Shown here in pieces: positions 38,121 to 47,008 of a stretch of DNA of 64,000 nt. Under the pieces are notes generated by a model, which worked only from the letters and a program-made list of their open reading frames with translations, had not been told where the DNA came from and did no database searches. How positions within the stretch are numbered: the stretch's first letter is position 1; every line of letters begins with the position of its first letter. A program made the translations under genes and the position numbers. This DNA is from Oceanobacillus caeni (lineage in GTDB: Bacteria; Bacillota; Bacilli; Bacillales; Amphibacillaceae). The stretch lies in assembly GCF_019037185.1 (NCBI RefSeq), contig NZ_JAHHXM010000001.1, positions 62,001-126,000 on the forward strand, in the 5' to 3' direction.

Positions 38121-39734
38121 CTATAACGCTAATTGGTTTTCAACCTGTTCACGAAGTTTAGCCTTTAGGAATTTACCAACAGATGTTTTCGGAATTTCAT
38201 CTAAAAATAGCACATCATCAGGTAACCACCATTTTGCAAATTGTGGTCGTAAAAATTCAATAATATCTTCCTTTGTAACTTGGTGCCCCGGACCGTCTTT
38301 CAAGACAATACAAGCGACAGGTCTTTCCTGCCATTTTGGATCAGGAACGGAAATAACACAAGCTTCAAAAACGGATTCATGTGCCATAATTGCATTTTCT
38401 AAATCCACAGATGAAATCCATTCCCCACCACTCTTAATTAAATCTTTCGTGCGATCTACAATTTTAATAATACCTTCCTCATCAATAGTTACGACATCCC
38501 CTGTATGTAACCATCCGTTTTGAAAGGATTCCGAATTACTATCTCCTTTGTAATAAGCATCTGCAATCCAAGGACCGCGAATGAGTAGTTCACCCATTTC
38601 TTTTCCATTAGGCTTGATTTCCCCGTTTTCATTCACTGCTTTTATTTCAATTCCGGGAACTACTAATCCTTGTTTAGAAAGTATTTCTAGACGTTCATCG
38701 TCTGGAAGTTCTGATTGATAACTTTTAAAACGTGTTACCGATACAAGTGGAGTGGTCTCTGTCATGCCATATCCGTGCAAGAATGGAATTCCATACTTGG
38801 ATTCAAACATATGAATCATGCCTTTTGGTGCCGCGGAACCACCACATAATAAACCCCGTAGACTGCTAGTATTATATGTTCCTTCTTCCAATTCTTTTAG
38901 CAAACCTAACCATATCGTTGGAACCCCCGCTGAAAAAGTAACCTTGTATTTTTCTATCATTTCTGCAATTATTTTTGGTGTCATGTTAGGACCCGGAAAT
39001 ACTTGTGTTGTCCCCATCCAAGTAGCTGCGAATGGCATACCCCAAGCATTTACATGAAACATCGGAACAACTGGTAAAACAATATCCGATTCGGACAAAG
39101 CTAGGGTGTCTTTCATACTTAATGCCATACTGTGTAAATAGATCCCTCGGTGGGAATAGATTACACCTTTTGGTTTTCCAGTTGTACCGGATGTATAACA
39201 TATTCCCGCTGGATCATTTTCTTTAATTTCTGCTGTAAATTCATAGGAATTATCAGCCCTTTTCAACAATTCTTCATAGGAATAAACTTGATGTAGAGAG
39301 GATTCTGGGAGTGTATTATTATCTGTCATGATAACAAATGCTTCTACTGTTTCTAATTCGTCTTTAATATTTTCAATTAGTGGAAATAAATCTTCATCTA
39401 TTAACAATACTTTGTTTTCCGCATGGTTTATAATATATATCAAATGTTCTTTGGACAGTCGAAAATTAATAGTGTGAAGAACCGCCCCCATACTTGGTAC
39501 AGCAAAATATGCCTCTAAATGCCGGTGATGGTTCCATGCAAGTGTTCCCACACGGTCTCCTTTTTTTACTCCCAAAGATTCAAGAGCACTGCCCAATCGT
39601 TTCATTCTACTTATGATATCCTTATAAGTGAATGTTTGAACACCATTTTGTGTCCTTGAAATAACTTCTTTCTTTGGAAAATATTGCTCAGTTCGTTTAA
39701 TCATAGAGGCTATCGTTAATTGTGTATCCATCAT
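38121..39734 (-). CDS. long-chain acyl-CoA synthetase
   Basis: AMP-forming ligase of 537 residues. It starts TIASMIKRTEQYFPKKEVISR, and SRTQNG and TFTYKDI are typical of the fatty-acyl-CoA synthetase group with the G-motif. P-loop YTSGTTGKPKGVIYSH (about 190), LHGYGMTETTPL (about 325), GWLHTGDVVTIDEEGIIKIVDRTKDLIKSGGEWISSVDLENAI (about 415-458) and PKTSVGKFLKAKL. GGEWISS marks medium to long chain enzymes. It has its own promoter with a cre-like site immediately downstream. Confidence 0.9.
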   Translation of the reverse strand: MMDTQLTIASMIKRTEQYFPKKEVISRTQNGVQTFTYKDIISRMKRLGSALESLGVKKGDRVGTLAWNHHRHLEAYFAVPSMGAVLHTINFRLSKEHLIYIINHAENKVLLIDEDLFPLIENIKDELETVEAFVIMTDNNTLPESSLHQVYSYEELLKRADNSYEFTAEIKENDPAGICYTSGTTGKPKGVIYSHRGIYLHSMALSMKDTLALSESDIVLPVVPMFHVNAWGMPFAATWMGTTQVFPGPNMTPKIIAEMIEKYKVTFSAGVPTIWLGLLKELEEGTYNTSSLRGLLCGGSAAPKGMIHMFESKYGIPFLHGYGMTETTPLVSVTRFKSYQSELPDDERLEILSKQGLVVPGIEIKAVNENGEIKPNGKEMGELLIRGPWIADAYYKGDSNSESFQNGWLHTGDVVTIDEEGIIKIVDRTKDLIKSGGEWISSVDLENAIMAHESVFEACVISVPDPKWQERPVACIVLKDGPGHQVTKEDIIEFLRPQFAKWWLPDDVLFLDEIPKTSVGKFLKAKLREQVENQLAL

Positions 39735-39763
39735 GATACATTCCTCCTTTGTCTTTAGACTAA

Positions 39764-39779
39764 TTGCAAACGTTTACAG
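39764..39779 (-). promoter_or_regulatory. cre-like CcpA site of the 38121-39734 ligase
   Basis: TTGCAAACGTTTACAG matches the cre consensus at 15 of 16 positions. It lies just downstream of the predicted start of transcription, a roadblock position. Confidence 0.7.
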
Positions 39780-39789
39780 TATACTATAA

Positions 39790-39818
39790 ATTTAAAATAT
39801 TTGGAACCATAATGTCAA
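39790..39818 (-). promoter_or_regulatory. sigma-A promoter of the 38121-39734 ligase
   Basis: Minus strand TTGACA (39818-39813), 17-bp spacer, TTAAAT (39795-39790). The spacer contains the 14-base motif ATGGTTCCAAATAT, which is also found upstream of the 31343-32977 ligase. Confidence 0.7.
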
Positions 39819-39881
39819 GTTTAATCTAGAAGTAAACTAGATGTTTCATGTTCATCCATCAACAACTAGATGTTTTCTCGG

Positions 39882-39914
39882 AAAGTGCTACTTTTTTAGG
39901 AAGTAGCACTTTAT
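39882..39914 (-). terminator. terminator of the 39954-46017 operon region
   Basis: AAAGTGCTACTT / AAGTAGCACTTT, a 12-bp perfect stem, 40 bp past the phosphotransferase stop. Confidence 0.75.
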
Positions 39915-39953
39915 ACCTTCTTAAAAGAGCTATTTTTAATCAATAAACGTTCT

Positions 39954-40994
39954 CTATAGCAATCTATTATTCCGTGCATCTTCTGCAAGCTCTAACAGGT
40001 TAGTAATACCCTTGTTTAAAGTGGAAAAACGCTCATCCTTCACTTCACCAATTTTCCATCTATAATAGAGTTGCTGTAGAATTCCCGCTAATTTATAAAA
40101 GCCAAATGTTAGGTAAAAATTAATATCGGTTACATCTCGACCAGATAATTGGACATATCTTTCCAGAAATTCTCTTCTATTATAAAAACCTACATTACTT
40201 GTCACAGCGGTAATCCCGACATCTACGTCTTCATCAATCCAGTAAGCAAGGGTGGAACCCAAATCGGTTAGTGGATCACCCACCGTTGCTAACTCCCAAT
40301 CAAAGACCCCAACGACTTTACTAGAATCGTTACGATCAAACATCATATTATTTAGTTTAAAATCATTATGAACAATGGTAGCTTCTTCATTTGTAGGTAT
40401 ATGATCCACTAACCATTTTTCAATTTTTTCGATGCTTCCTTCTATATCATCTGTCTTTGAATTTTTATGACGCTTCATCCAGCCATAAACTTGACGAGTT
40501 AGATATCCCTCTGGTTTCCCAATATCACGAAGATTTGATTTTTCAATATCAATACTTTGCATATCAACTAAGGCTTTAATAACCGCTTCTGATACATTTC
40601 TACCAGTTTCTTCTGTTTTTTCAAATTGTACTGGAATATCATCATCAATTACAACACCATTTCTTTTTTCCATGATATAAAAATGTTTATCCATTATTTC
40701 AGGATCCTCGCAATATATGAAAGGCTTTGGTGCTAAAGGAAAAACAGGATTAATCTTATCCAATATTCTGTATTCCCTTTCCATATCATGTGCCTTTGGA
40801 GGAGTATATCCGAATGGAGGTCTTCTTAATACCGCTTCCCAATTTCCAATTTTAATCATGTAGGTTAAATTTGAATATCCTTCCGTAAATTGCTTCATCT
40901 TCATTTCTCCATTAGGAATGCCATCTAAATTTGCACGAATGTAATCTTCAACTTTCTTCCAATCTATTGTTCTGTCTGCTGTATCCTTTTGCAT
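39954..40994 (-). CDS. ACAD10/11-type phosphotransferase (acyl-CoA kinase-like)
   Basis: APH-fold phosphotransferase of 346 residues. The N-lobe has FTEGYSNLTYMIKIGNWEAVLRR (about 38-60). The Brenner motif HNDFKLNNMMFD (about 205-216) supplies catalytic Asp and Mg ligand Asn, and VFDWELATVGDPLTDLG (about 226-242) replaces DFG. The pattern matches the kinase domain of eukaryotic ACAD10/11, and LvaA of the Pseudomonas levulinate operon is of the same family. Those enzymes phosphorylate 4-hydroxyacyl-CoA rather than antibiotics. An ACAD10/11-like dehydrogenase is at 58365-59597. Last gene of a minus-strand run with enoyl-CoA hydratases. Confidence 0.8.
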   Translation of the reverse strand: MQKDTADRTIDWKKVEDYIRANLDGIPNGEMKMKQFTEGYSNLTYMIKIGNWEAVLRRPPFGYTPPKAHDMEREYRILDKINPVFPLAPKPFIYCEDPEIMDKHFYIMEKRNGVVIDDDIPVQFEKTEETGRNVSEAVIKALVDMQSIDIEKSNLRDIGKPEGYLTRQVYGWMKRHKNSKTDDIEGSIEKIEKWLVDHIPTNEEATIVHNDFKLNNMMFDRNDSSKVVGVFDWELATVGDPLTDLGSTLAYWIDEDVDVGITAVTSNVGFYNRREFLERYVQLSGRDVTDINFYLTFGFYKLAGILQQLYYRWKIGEVKDERFSTLNKGITNLLELAEDARNNRLL

Positions 40995-41026
40995 TAATCT
41001 GTCCTCCTTTCTCTGTTTACTAACTA

Positions 41027-41806
41027 TTATTTTCCAGCAAAATTCGGGGAGCGCTTTTCTAGGAATGCTTGTATTCCTTCCTTGGAATCTTGTGTTTGAA
41101 ACATTAAAGATTGAACGATATTTTCTTGCATGATACCTATTTCATGTGAGAATTCACTTGCATGATTTAACAGATACTTTACGAACTGGTTCGAAATTGG
41201 TGGTCCTTCTACTATGAATTGAGCAAATTCTGTTGCGTCTTCTAGTAGATTCCCGCTTTCGGATAATCGATTCACAATTCCTTTTGTATAAACTTCTTCT
41301 GCAGTAATTCTTCTACCAGAAACCACCCATTCTTTTGCAGTTTGTAATGGTACATTATCGGCCAATAATTTGATAAGACCTAAATCGGGTGTTAAACCTA
41401 TGTTCCTGAAACTAGAAATAAATAATGTATTCTTATCAGCAATAACAAAATCGGAAGCAAGTGCAAGGCTAAATCCTGCTCCAGCCGCAAATCCATGTAC
41501 TGCCGTAATCACAAATTTATCCAAATTAAGTATTGTTTTCGTTAAGACGGATGTTTCTTTCATCGAATCCATCACTTCTTTCGGGCTACTCCCCGGTTTC
41601 ATGGAGTCAATATCTCCTCCCGCACAAAAGGCTTTCCCTTCTCCATACAAAATGATAGCCTTCACTTCATCATCTTTTTCTGCATCCTTAAGAGCAGATA
41701 GAAGCGCAGACACTAAATCATCGGAAAGGGAATTTCTTTTATCTGGTCGATTCATGGTAAGATAAGCAATGTGATTTTCTTTCCGAACTTTTAATACTTC
41801 CGCCAT
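41027..41806 (-). CDS. enoyl-CoA hydratase/isomerase, PaaG-like
   Basis: Crotonase-fold protein of 259 residues. The oxyanion-hole segments are GKAFCAGGDIDSM and HGFAAGAGFSLALASDFVIA (about 55-120). The position of the second glutamate of true hydratases reads IGLTPDLGLIKLL, with Asp, as in PaaG-type isomerases. It may therefore be a 2-enoyl/3-enoyl isomerase or PaaG-like enzyme instead of a hydratase. It lies between the kinase-like gene (33 bp after) and the nitronate monooxygenase-like gene (24 bp before), clearly an operon. Confidence 0.82.
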   Translation of the reverse strand: MAEVLKVRKENHIAYLTMNRPDKRNSLSDDLVSALLSALKDAEKDDEVKAIILYGEGKAFCAGGDIDSMKPGSSPKEVMDSMKETSVLTKTILNLDKFVITAVHGFAAGAGFSLALASDFVIADKNTLFISSFRNIGLTPDLGLIKLLADNVPLQTAKEWVVSGRRITAEEVYTKGIVNRLSESGNLLEDATEFAQFIVEGPPISNQFVKYLLNHASEFSHEIGIMQENIVQSLMFQTQDSKEGIQAFLEKRSPNFAGK

Positions 41807-41829
41807 ATTCTCACCCCGATTTTCGAAAA

Positions 41830-42816
41830 TTATTTTTGTAACGTTTTTAAACTTTTTTCAGCAACCTCTTTAATCGCCTGCTCATACCCCTCTTTTAGCT
41901 CTTCAACAATTTCAGCAACGGTCTGAACTTTTGTAATTGGTCCAATACCTTGCCCAGCACCCCAAATATCTTTCCATGCTTTTACTTCCTTATTTCGAAG
42001 TTCCGAGAAGTCAATCTTATCTTTCTTCTTCAAATTATTTGGATCAAGTCCCATTCCCTCAATACTTGGAATTAAATAGTTTGCATGGATCCCACTAAAT
42101 GCATCTGTATAAACAATATCCTCAATAGATGATTCTACAAGCATCTCCTTGTATCTAGCTTGTGCCATGCTTTCTTCTGATGGAATGAATCTTGTACCTA
42201 TGTAGGCATAATCAGCTCCTAAAATTTCCGAAATTAGAATATCTTCCCCTTTTGACATCCCACCAGATAAAGCGATAGGTCCATCAAAGAACTCTCTTAC
42301 TTCATGAACGAAAGAAATTGGGTTGTACGTCCCCGCATGTCCGCCTGCTCCACTTGCAACAAGAACTAGACCATCTGCCCCTTTTTCAATTGCCTTTTTA
42401 GCAAATTTAATATTGATTACATCAGACAATACAATTCCATCATATTCACGAACAATTTCAACAACTGGTCCTGGATCACCAAGAGAGGTAATAACTACTG
42501 GAGGTTGGTATTTTCTAATTAATTCTAAATCTTCCACATATCGTTTGTTCGAACGATGAACGATAAAGTTAATCCCCCATGGTGCGATTTTCTTATCCGG
42601 ATTTTCTTGTTTTAACCTTTTTAACTCCGATGTAATTTCTCTCATCCAATCCTCTAACATTTCATCCGTTCGTGCGTTTAAAGCTGGAAAAGTACCAATA
42701 ACACCTGAAGCGCAGGAGTTGATGACCATTTTAGGATTATTAATTAAAAACATTGGTGCAACAATAACTGGTAAATCTACTGAATTTCTAATTCTTTCTA
42801 TTGCTTCACTACGCAT
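41830..42816 (-). CDS. nitronate monooxygenase-family flavoprotein
   Basis: FMN TIM-barrel protein of 328 residues. The catalytic histidine lies in VASGAGGHAGTYNP (about 150-163), LSGGMSKGEDILISEILGADYAYIGTRFIPSEES (about 193-226) forms the phosphate site, and the N-terminus reads VDLPVIVAPMFLINNPKMV. True nitronate monooxygenases oxidise propionate-3-nitronate. Members that sit in fatty-acid operons may act on acyl-CoA side products, but this is not established. It overlaps the operon, 21-24 bp from neighbours. Confidence 0.85.
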   Translation of the reverse strand: MRSEAIERIRNSVDLPVIVAPMFLINNPKMVINSCASGVIGTFPALNARTDEMLEDWMREITSELKRLKQENPDKKIAPWGINFIVHRSNKRYVEDLELIRKYQPPVVITSLGDPGPVVEIVREYDGIVLSDVINIKFAKKAIEKGADGLVLVASGAGGHAGTYNPISFVHEVREFFDGPIALSGGMSKGEDILISEILGADYAYIGTRFIPSEESMAQARYKEMLVESSIEDIVYTDAFSGIHANYLIPSIEGMGLDPNNLKKKDKIDFSELRNKEVKAWKDIWGAGQGIGPITKVQTVAEIVEELKEGYEQAIKEVAEKSLKTLQK

Positions 42817-42836
42817 GAATGAACCCTCCCTAGAAT

Positions 42837-43607
42837 TTATTTATGGGTGAATACAGGTTTTCTTTTTTCGATAAATGCGCTAACTCCCTCTTTCGCATCT
42901 GCTGTTACAAATAGATCATTAAATAATTGTTTCTCCATTTGCAAACCCTCTTCTAAAGGCAATTCACTTCCCACATTTACTAAGTGTTTTATTCTACTTA
43001 AAGCTTGAAGAGATTGACTCGCTAATTTACCTGCAAGTTTTTCAGCCGCTTCCATCCCTGTTCCTTTTGATACAACTTGGTTTACAATTCCTAATCTATA
43101 AGCTTCTTCAGCACTTAATGGATCTCCCGTAAACATCATTTCTTTCGCCTTAGAAGGTCCAACAATTCTTGGAAGGCGCTGTGTACCCCCACCGCCTGGT
43201 AATAAACCTAGATTCACTTCAGGTAGTCCAATTTTCGCATGATCCTCTGCAACTCTAATATCACAAGCTAACGCCAGCTCTAACCCACCACCAAGTGTAA
43301 ATCCATTTAACATGGCTATCGTTGGTTTTGGAATACTTTCAATCCCATTTAGAACGGCATGAATATCAATTTCATCCTCTTTTTTTACGTCACGATCAGG
43401 GAACTCTTTAATATCGGCACCAGCCATAAAAGCTCTATCGCCTGCACCTGTCAGAATAATAGAGATTATCTCCTTGTCTTCTTGTAGTTGTTTAAATACG
43501 ATATCTAATTCCTTATTTACTTGTTGGCTAAGGACATTCATTGGTGGATTATCAATCGTAACTGTTGCAACCCCATTTTTTTTACTCACAGATAATAATT
43601 CAAGCAT
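42837..43607 (-). CDS. enoyl-CoA hydratase
   Basis: Classical crotonase of 256 residues with both glutamates: GGGLELALACDIRVA (about 103-117) and GLPEVNLGLLPGGGGTQRLPRIVG (about 126-150). The oxyanion motif is GDRAFMAGADIKEF (about 55-69). It hydrates 2-enoyl-CoA to 3-hydroxyacyl-CoA. It lies 21 bp before the nitronate monooxygenase-like gene and probably begins this operon, as a hairpin separates it from the CoA-transferase gene. Confidence 0.92.
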   Translation of the reverse strand: MLELLSVSKKNGVATVTIDNPPMNVLSQQVNKELDIVFKQLQEDKEIISIILTGAGDRAFMAGADIKEFPDRDVKKEDEIDIHAVLNGIESIPKPTIAMLNGFTLGGGLELALACDIRVAEDHAKIGLPEVNLGLLPGGGGTQRLPRIVGPSKAKEMMFTGDPLSAEEAYRLGIVNQVVSKGTGMEAAEKLAGKLASQSLQALSRIKHLVNVGSELPLEEGLQMEKQLFNDLFVTADAKEGVSAFIEKRKPVFTHK

Positions 43608-43642
43608 GTCATCATCTCCCTAATACTTTGTTTAATAGAATA

Positions 43643-43683
43643 TAAGGTTTGCATCCTCTTTTCTAAAGATATGCAAAACCTTC
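43643..43683 (-). terminator. hairpin after the CoA-transferase-family gene
   Basis: AAGGTTTGCAT / ATGCAAAACCTT in the short gap between 43607 and 43689. It may end the thiolase/racemase unit or only weaken read-through. Confidence 0.5.
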
Positions 43684-43688
43684 CCTAT

Positions 43689-44825
43689 TTATTTGATTAC
43701 CCCGATTTCTTCCAAAATCTCTTTTGTATGTTCCCCTAATTTTGGTGCTAGATCTCTTATTTCTCCAGGGGTCTCCGATAATTTAATTGGAATTCCAACT
43801 TGTTTAATCGATCCTAATTCACTGTGATTTACATTTTTAATCATTTCTCGTGCTTTTACTTGTGGGTTTTCTATCATCTCATCGAATGAAAGAACTGGTG
43901 CCACACATGAATCTACCTCAGAGAAAATTCCCATCCATTCATCTAGTGACTTTTGGGATATAATGTTTTGGATTTCTATTTTCATTTGATCTTGAACTTC
44001 CATTGGTGCATCTAATTTCGAAATAAAGTCTTCTCTCCCTATGGCTTTACAAAATTCATTCCAGAATTTCAGTTCAAGTGCCCCAACAGACAACCATTTT
44101 TCATCTTTCGTTTGGTATACTTCATAGCAAGCTAGTTTTCCACTTAAAACTAACTCTCCTCTTTTCGGATGTTCATTTGTAGCTAGAAAACCTGGTAAAA
44201 GGGTTGGTAGCCAAGAAATAACCCCATCCAACATCGAAATATCTACCATTTGACCTTTACCAGTTTTTTCCCTTCCAAATAATGCAAGTAAGATACCAAC
44301 TGCGGCTGGAAGAGCCCCTCCACCAATATCAGCTATTTGTGCTGCTGGAATTTGGGGTTTTCCATTTCTTTCACCCATCAAATTTAACAAGCCTGCATAA
44401 CTAGTATAGTTAACATCATGGCCCGGAAAATTAGCGTATGGACCATCTTGACCATATCCTGTTATCGCACAATAAATGATACCTGGATTCACTTCTCTTA
44501 ACGTTTCATAATCTAATCCCAATCGCTTCATTACCCCAGGTCGGAATGATTCAATTACTACATCAGCTTCTTTAACAAGCCTAAGAAAGCTTTCTTTACC
44601 TTCAGCTGATTTTAAATTCAAACATACACTCTTCTTATTTCGATTTAATGAATGAAAGAATGCACTGTCCTTATCTAATTTTGGTAGGTTTTCCCTTGCA
44701 TAATCACCAATACCAGGTTCCTCAATTTTAATAACCTCTGCTCCGAAATCAGCAAGAAGCATCGAGCAGTAGGGTCCAGGTAATAACCGTGATAAATCTA
44801 ATACTCGAATGGATGTTAATGGCAA
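43689..44825 (-). CDS. CaiB/BaiF family protein, alpha-methylacyl-CoA racemase-like
   Basis: Class III CoA-transferase family, 378 residues. The N-terminus LDLSRLLPGPYCSMLLADFGAEVIKIE is diagnostic. The AMACR catalytic pair is conserved: His in FPGHDVNYTSYAGLL (about 122) and Asp in AAQIADIGGGALPAAVG (about 149). This favours racemisation of 2-methylacyl-CoA over CoA transfer. Such racemases let methyl-branched chains enter beta-oxidation. TTG at 44825 is preferred because AAAGGAGG lies seven bases ahead. The ATG six codons upstream overlaps that site. It follows the thiolase by 40 bp. Confidence 0.85.
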   Translation of the reverse strand: MPLTSIRVLDLSRLLPGPYCSMLLADFGAEVIKIEEPGIGDYARENLPKLDKDSAFFHSLNRNKKSVCLNLKSAEGKESFLRLVKEADVVIESFRPGVMKRLGLDYETLREVNPGIIYCAITGYGQDGPYANFPGHDVNYTSYAGLLNLMGERNGKPQIPAAQIADIGGGALPAAVGILLALFGREKTGKGQMVDISMLDGVISWLPTLLPGFLATNEHPKRGELVLSGKLACYEVYQTKDEKWLSVGALELKFWNEFCKAIGREDFISKLDAPMEVQDQMKIEIQNIISQKSLDEWMGIFSEVDSCVAPVLSFDEMIENPQVKAREMIKNVNHSELGSIKQVGIPIKLSETPGEIRDLAPKLGEHTKEILEEIGVIK

Positions 44826-44865
44826 TGGGTTTCCTCCTTTCATATTAAAAAGTAATTATTTTCTA

Positions 44866-46017
44866 TCAATCTAATCTTTCAATAATGGTAGCGTTCGCCA
44901 TACCGTGTCCTTCACACATCGTTTGTAGTCCGTAGCGGCCACCAGTTCTTTCTAACTCACTCATCATCGTAATCATTAAACGACCACCACTAGCACCAAG
45001 CGGATGACCCAGTGCGATTGCTCCTCCATTTGGATTTAATTTCTTAGGATCTGCTCCAGTTTCCACTAACCAAGCCATAGGTACAGGCGCAAATGCTTCG
45101 TTTACTTCAAAAATATCAATGTCATCAATGGTAAGTCCTGATTTTTCAAGTGCTTTTTGTGTAGCTGGAATTGGACCTGTAAGCATTAATGTTGGATCAG
45201 AACCTACAACTGTACGCGTATGGACTTTGAATCTAGGTTTTAATCCTAGTTCTTCTGCTTTCTCACGTGACATGAGAAGAATAGCATTGGCCCCGTCACT
45301 AATTTGACTGGAGTTACCAGCCGTAATATTTCCGTCTTCTTTAAATGAAGGTCTTAGACTCCCCAATTTTTCAACACTGGTATTTTCTCGTGGCCCCTCA
45401 TCATCTTTGAGTACCGCTGTAGTGCCATCTGGTAAAGTAACTTCTAATGGCATAATTTCTTTCTCGAATCGTCCTTCTTTACGAGCTTTAATTGCTTTTT
45501 GATGACTTTCTAGTGAGAACGTATCCATTTCTTCACGAGAGAATCCCCATTTTTCCGCAATGCGGTCAGCTGATAATCCTTGGTGGATCATTTCATATTT
45601 CGATGTTAATTCTTCACTAAAATCAACATCTAAACGGTTCGCCCCCATCGGCACACGAGACATGTTTTCAATACCGCCAGCAATAACAACATCCATATCG
45701 CCACTAATAATTGCCTGCGCCGCAAAATGAACAGCTTGTTGGCTAGATCCACACTGTCTATCTATTGTGGTACCGGGGACTTCAATAGGGAATCCTGCTT
45801 GTAATGCCGCAACCCTTGCGATATCCAATGATTGCTCCCCGACTTGGGCAACACAACCAAAAATGACATCTTCAACTAAACTTGGAGAAATACCAGCTCT
45901 TTTCACTACTTCCGCTAACGGTTTCGCAGCTAAATCCTCCGCACGCATCCCACTTAATGCACCATTTCTTTTTCCGACAGGCGTTCTAACCCACTCCACC
46001 ATAACAGCTTCACGCAT
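44866..46017 (-). CDS. acetyl-CoA acyltransferase (thiolase)
   Basis: Thiolase of 383 residues cleaving 3-oxoacyl-CoA. The nucleophile Cys lies in TTIDRQCGSSQQAVHFAAQ (about 88), the His in GGAIALGHPLGASGGR (about 340) and the second Cys in MCEGHGM near the end (about 370). The C-terminal motif CEGHG differs a little from the common CxGGGxG. It pairs with the CoA-transferase-family gene downstream, and a 200-bp gap with a hairpin separates it from the SDR. Confidence 0.93.
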   Translation of the reverse strand: MREAVMVEWVRTPVGKRNGALSGMRAEDLAAKPLAEVVKRAGISPSLVEDVIFGCVAQVGEQSLDIARVAALQAGFPIEVPGTTIDRQCGSSQQAVHFAAQAIISGDMDVVIAGGIENMSRVPMGANRLDVDFSEELTSKYEMIHQGLSADRIAEKWGFSREEMDTFSLESHQKAIKARKEGRFEKEIMPLEVTLPDGTTAVLKDDEGPRENTSVEKLGSLRPSFKEDGNITAGNSSQISDGANAILLMSREKAEELGLKPRFKVHTRTVVGSDPTLMLTGPIPATQKALEKSGLTIDDIDIFEVNEAFAPVPMAWLVETGADPKKLNPNGGAIALGHPLGASGGRLMITMMSELERTGGRYGLQTMCEGHGMANATIIERLD

Positions 46018-46216
46018 ATTCCTATCCCTCTTTCATTCGTATTTTTGAAATCCCTTACATTCTAAACAGAATCAAAATTAACCTTTTACGATTAATAGTT
46101 ACTTTTACTGGAAAATAGACCACCTACAAATATTCCATCGATTTAGTCTATTGTATTTTAAACATTCGGAATTTTACATGTGCAATTATACCATTAACCT
46201 ATATAAAAAAGAAAGA

Positions 46217-46987
46217 TTATCTAGGCTGCATACGAATTGCGCCATCTAAACGAATTGTTTCCCCATTTAACATTGGATTTTCGATGATACTTTGTACTAG
46301 TTGTCCGTATTCCTTAGGATATCCTAGTCTAGAAGGGAAAGGAACCATAGCACCTAATGCCGTTCTAACTTTTTCTGATGCTGTTGCAAATAATGGTGTT
46401 TCAAATAATCCAGGTGCAATTGTAAGCACTCTAATACCTTCAGAAGCCAAATCTCTAGCAATTGGTAATGTCATACCAACAATACCGCCTTTCGAAGCAC
46501 TATACGCTACTTGACCTATTTGTCCTTCATAGGCAGCAACCGAAGCAGTATTGATAATTACTCCCTTTTCTCCATTCTCATTTGGTTCATTTTCACTCAT
46601 CTTTTCTGCAGCAAGACGAATGGCATTAAATGTTCCAACTAAATTTACTTGTATTACTTTGTTAAATGTTCCTAGGTCATGTACTCCTTTTTTACTGCTA
46701 TAGGTTTTTTCAGCAATTCCAATTCCAGCACAGTTAACAAGTGTATTGATATTGCCGAATGTACCTACAGCATGTTCCAGAGCTGCTTGAACACTTTCTT
46801 CACTAGTTACATCTGTTTTAATGTACGTAACGTTTTCTCCAAGTTCTTCTACTAAATTTCTTCCTCTATCTTCCTGCAAATCTAGAATCGTTACTTTTCC
46901 ACCTTTAGAAATAATATTTCGGGTCGTAGCTTCGCCTAGTCCCGATGCTCCCCCTGTAATAACAGCTGATACTTGATTTAATTCCAT
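46217..46987 (-). CDS. SDR, 3-hydroxyacyl-CoA dehydrogenase type 2-like
   Basis: Short-chain dehydrogenase of 256 residues resembling HSD17B10. [13 protein letters not shown] (about 11-23), [33 protein letters not shown] (Ser/Tyr/Lys triad, about 143-165) and the C-terminal [15 protein letters not shown] are visible. It oxidises 3-hydroxyacyl or 2-methyl-3-hydroxyacyl-CoA. The ATG at 46987 follows GGGGAGAG at six bases. It is coupled to the tetR gene 21 bp upstream. Confidence 0.9.
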   Translation of the reverse strand: MELNQVSAVITGGASGLGEATTRNIISKGGKVTILDLQEDRGRNLVEELGENVTYIKTDVTSEESVQAALEHAVGTFGNINTLVNCAGIGIAEKTYSSKKGVHDLGTFNKVIQVNLVGTFNAIRLAAEKMSENEPNENGEKGVIINTASVAAYEGQIGQVAYSASKGGIVGMTLPIARDLASEGIRVLTIAPGLFETPLFATASEKVRTALGAMVPFPSRLGYPKEYGQLVQSIIENPMLNGETIRLDGAIRMQPR

Positions 46988-47008
46988 AAATAGCTCTCCC
47001 CTCATGAT

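Noticed and set aside
38818-39226. Overlapping open frames on both strands within the ligase
   Set aside because: Shadows of the acyl-CoA ligase coding frame.
39954-40994. Aminoglycoside resistance gene
   Set aside because: The APH fold is present, but the N-lobe and DWELATVGDPLTDLG pattern match ACAD10/11-type kinases, and the neighbours are acyl-CoA enzymes.
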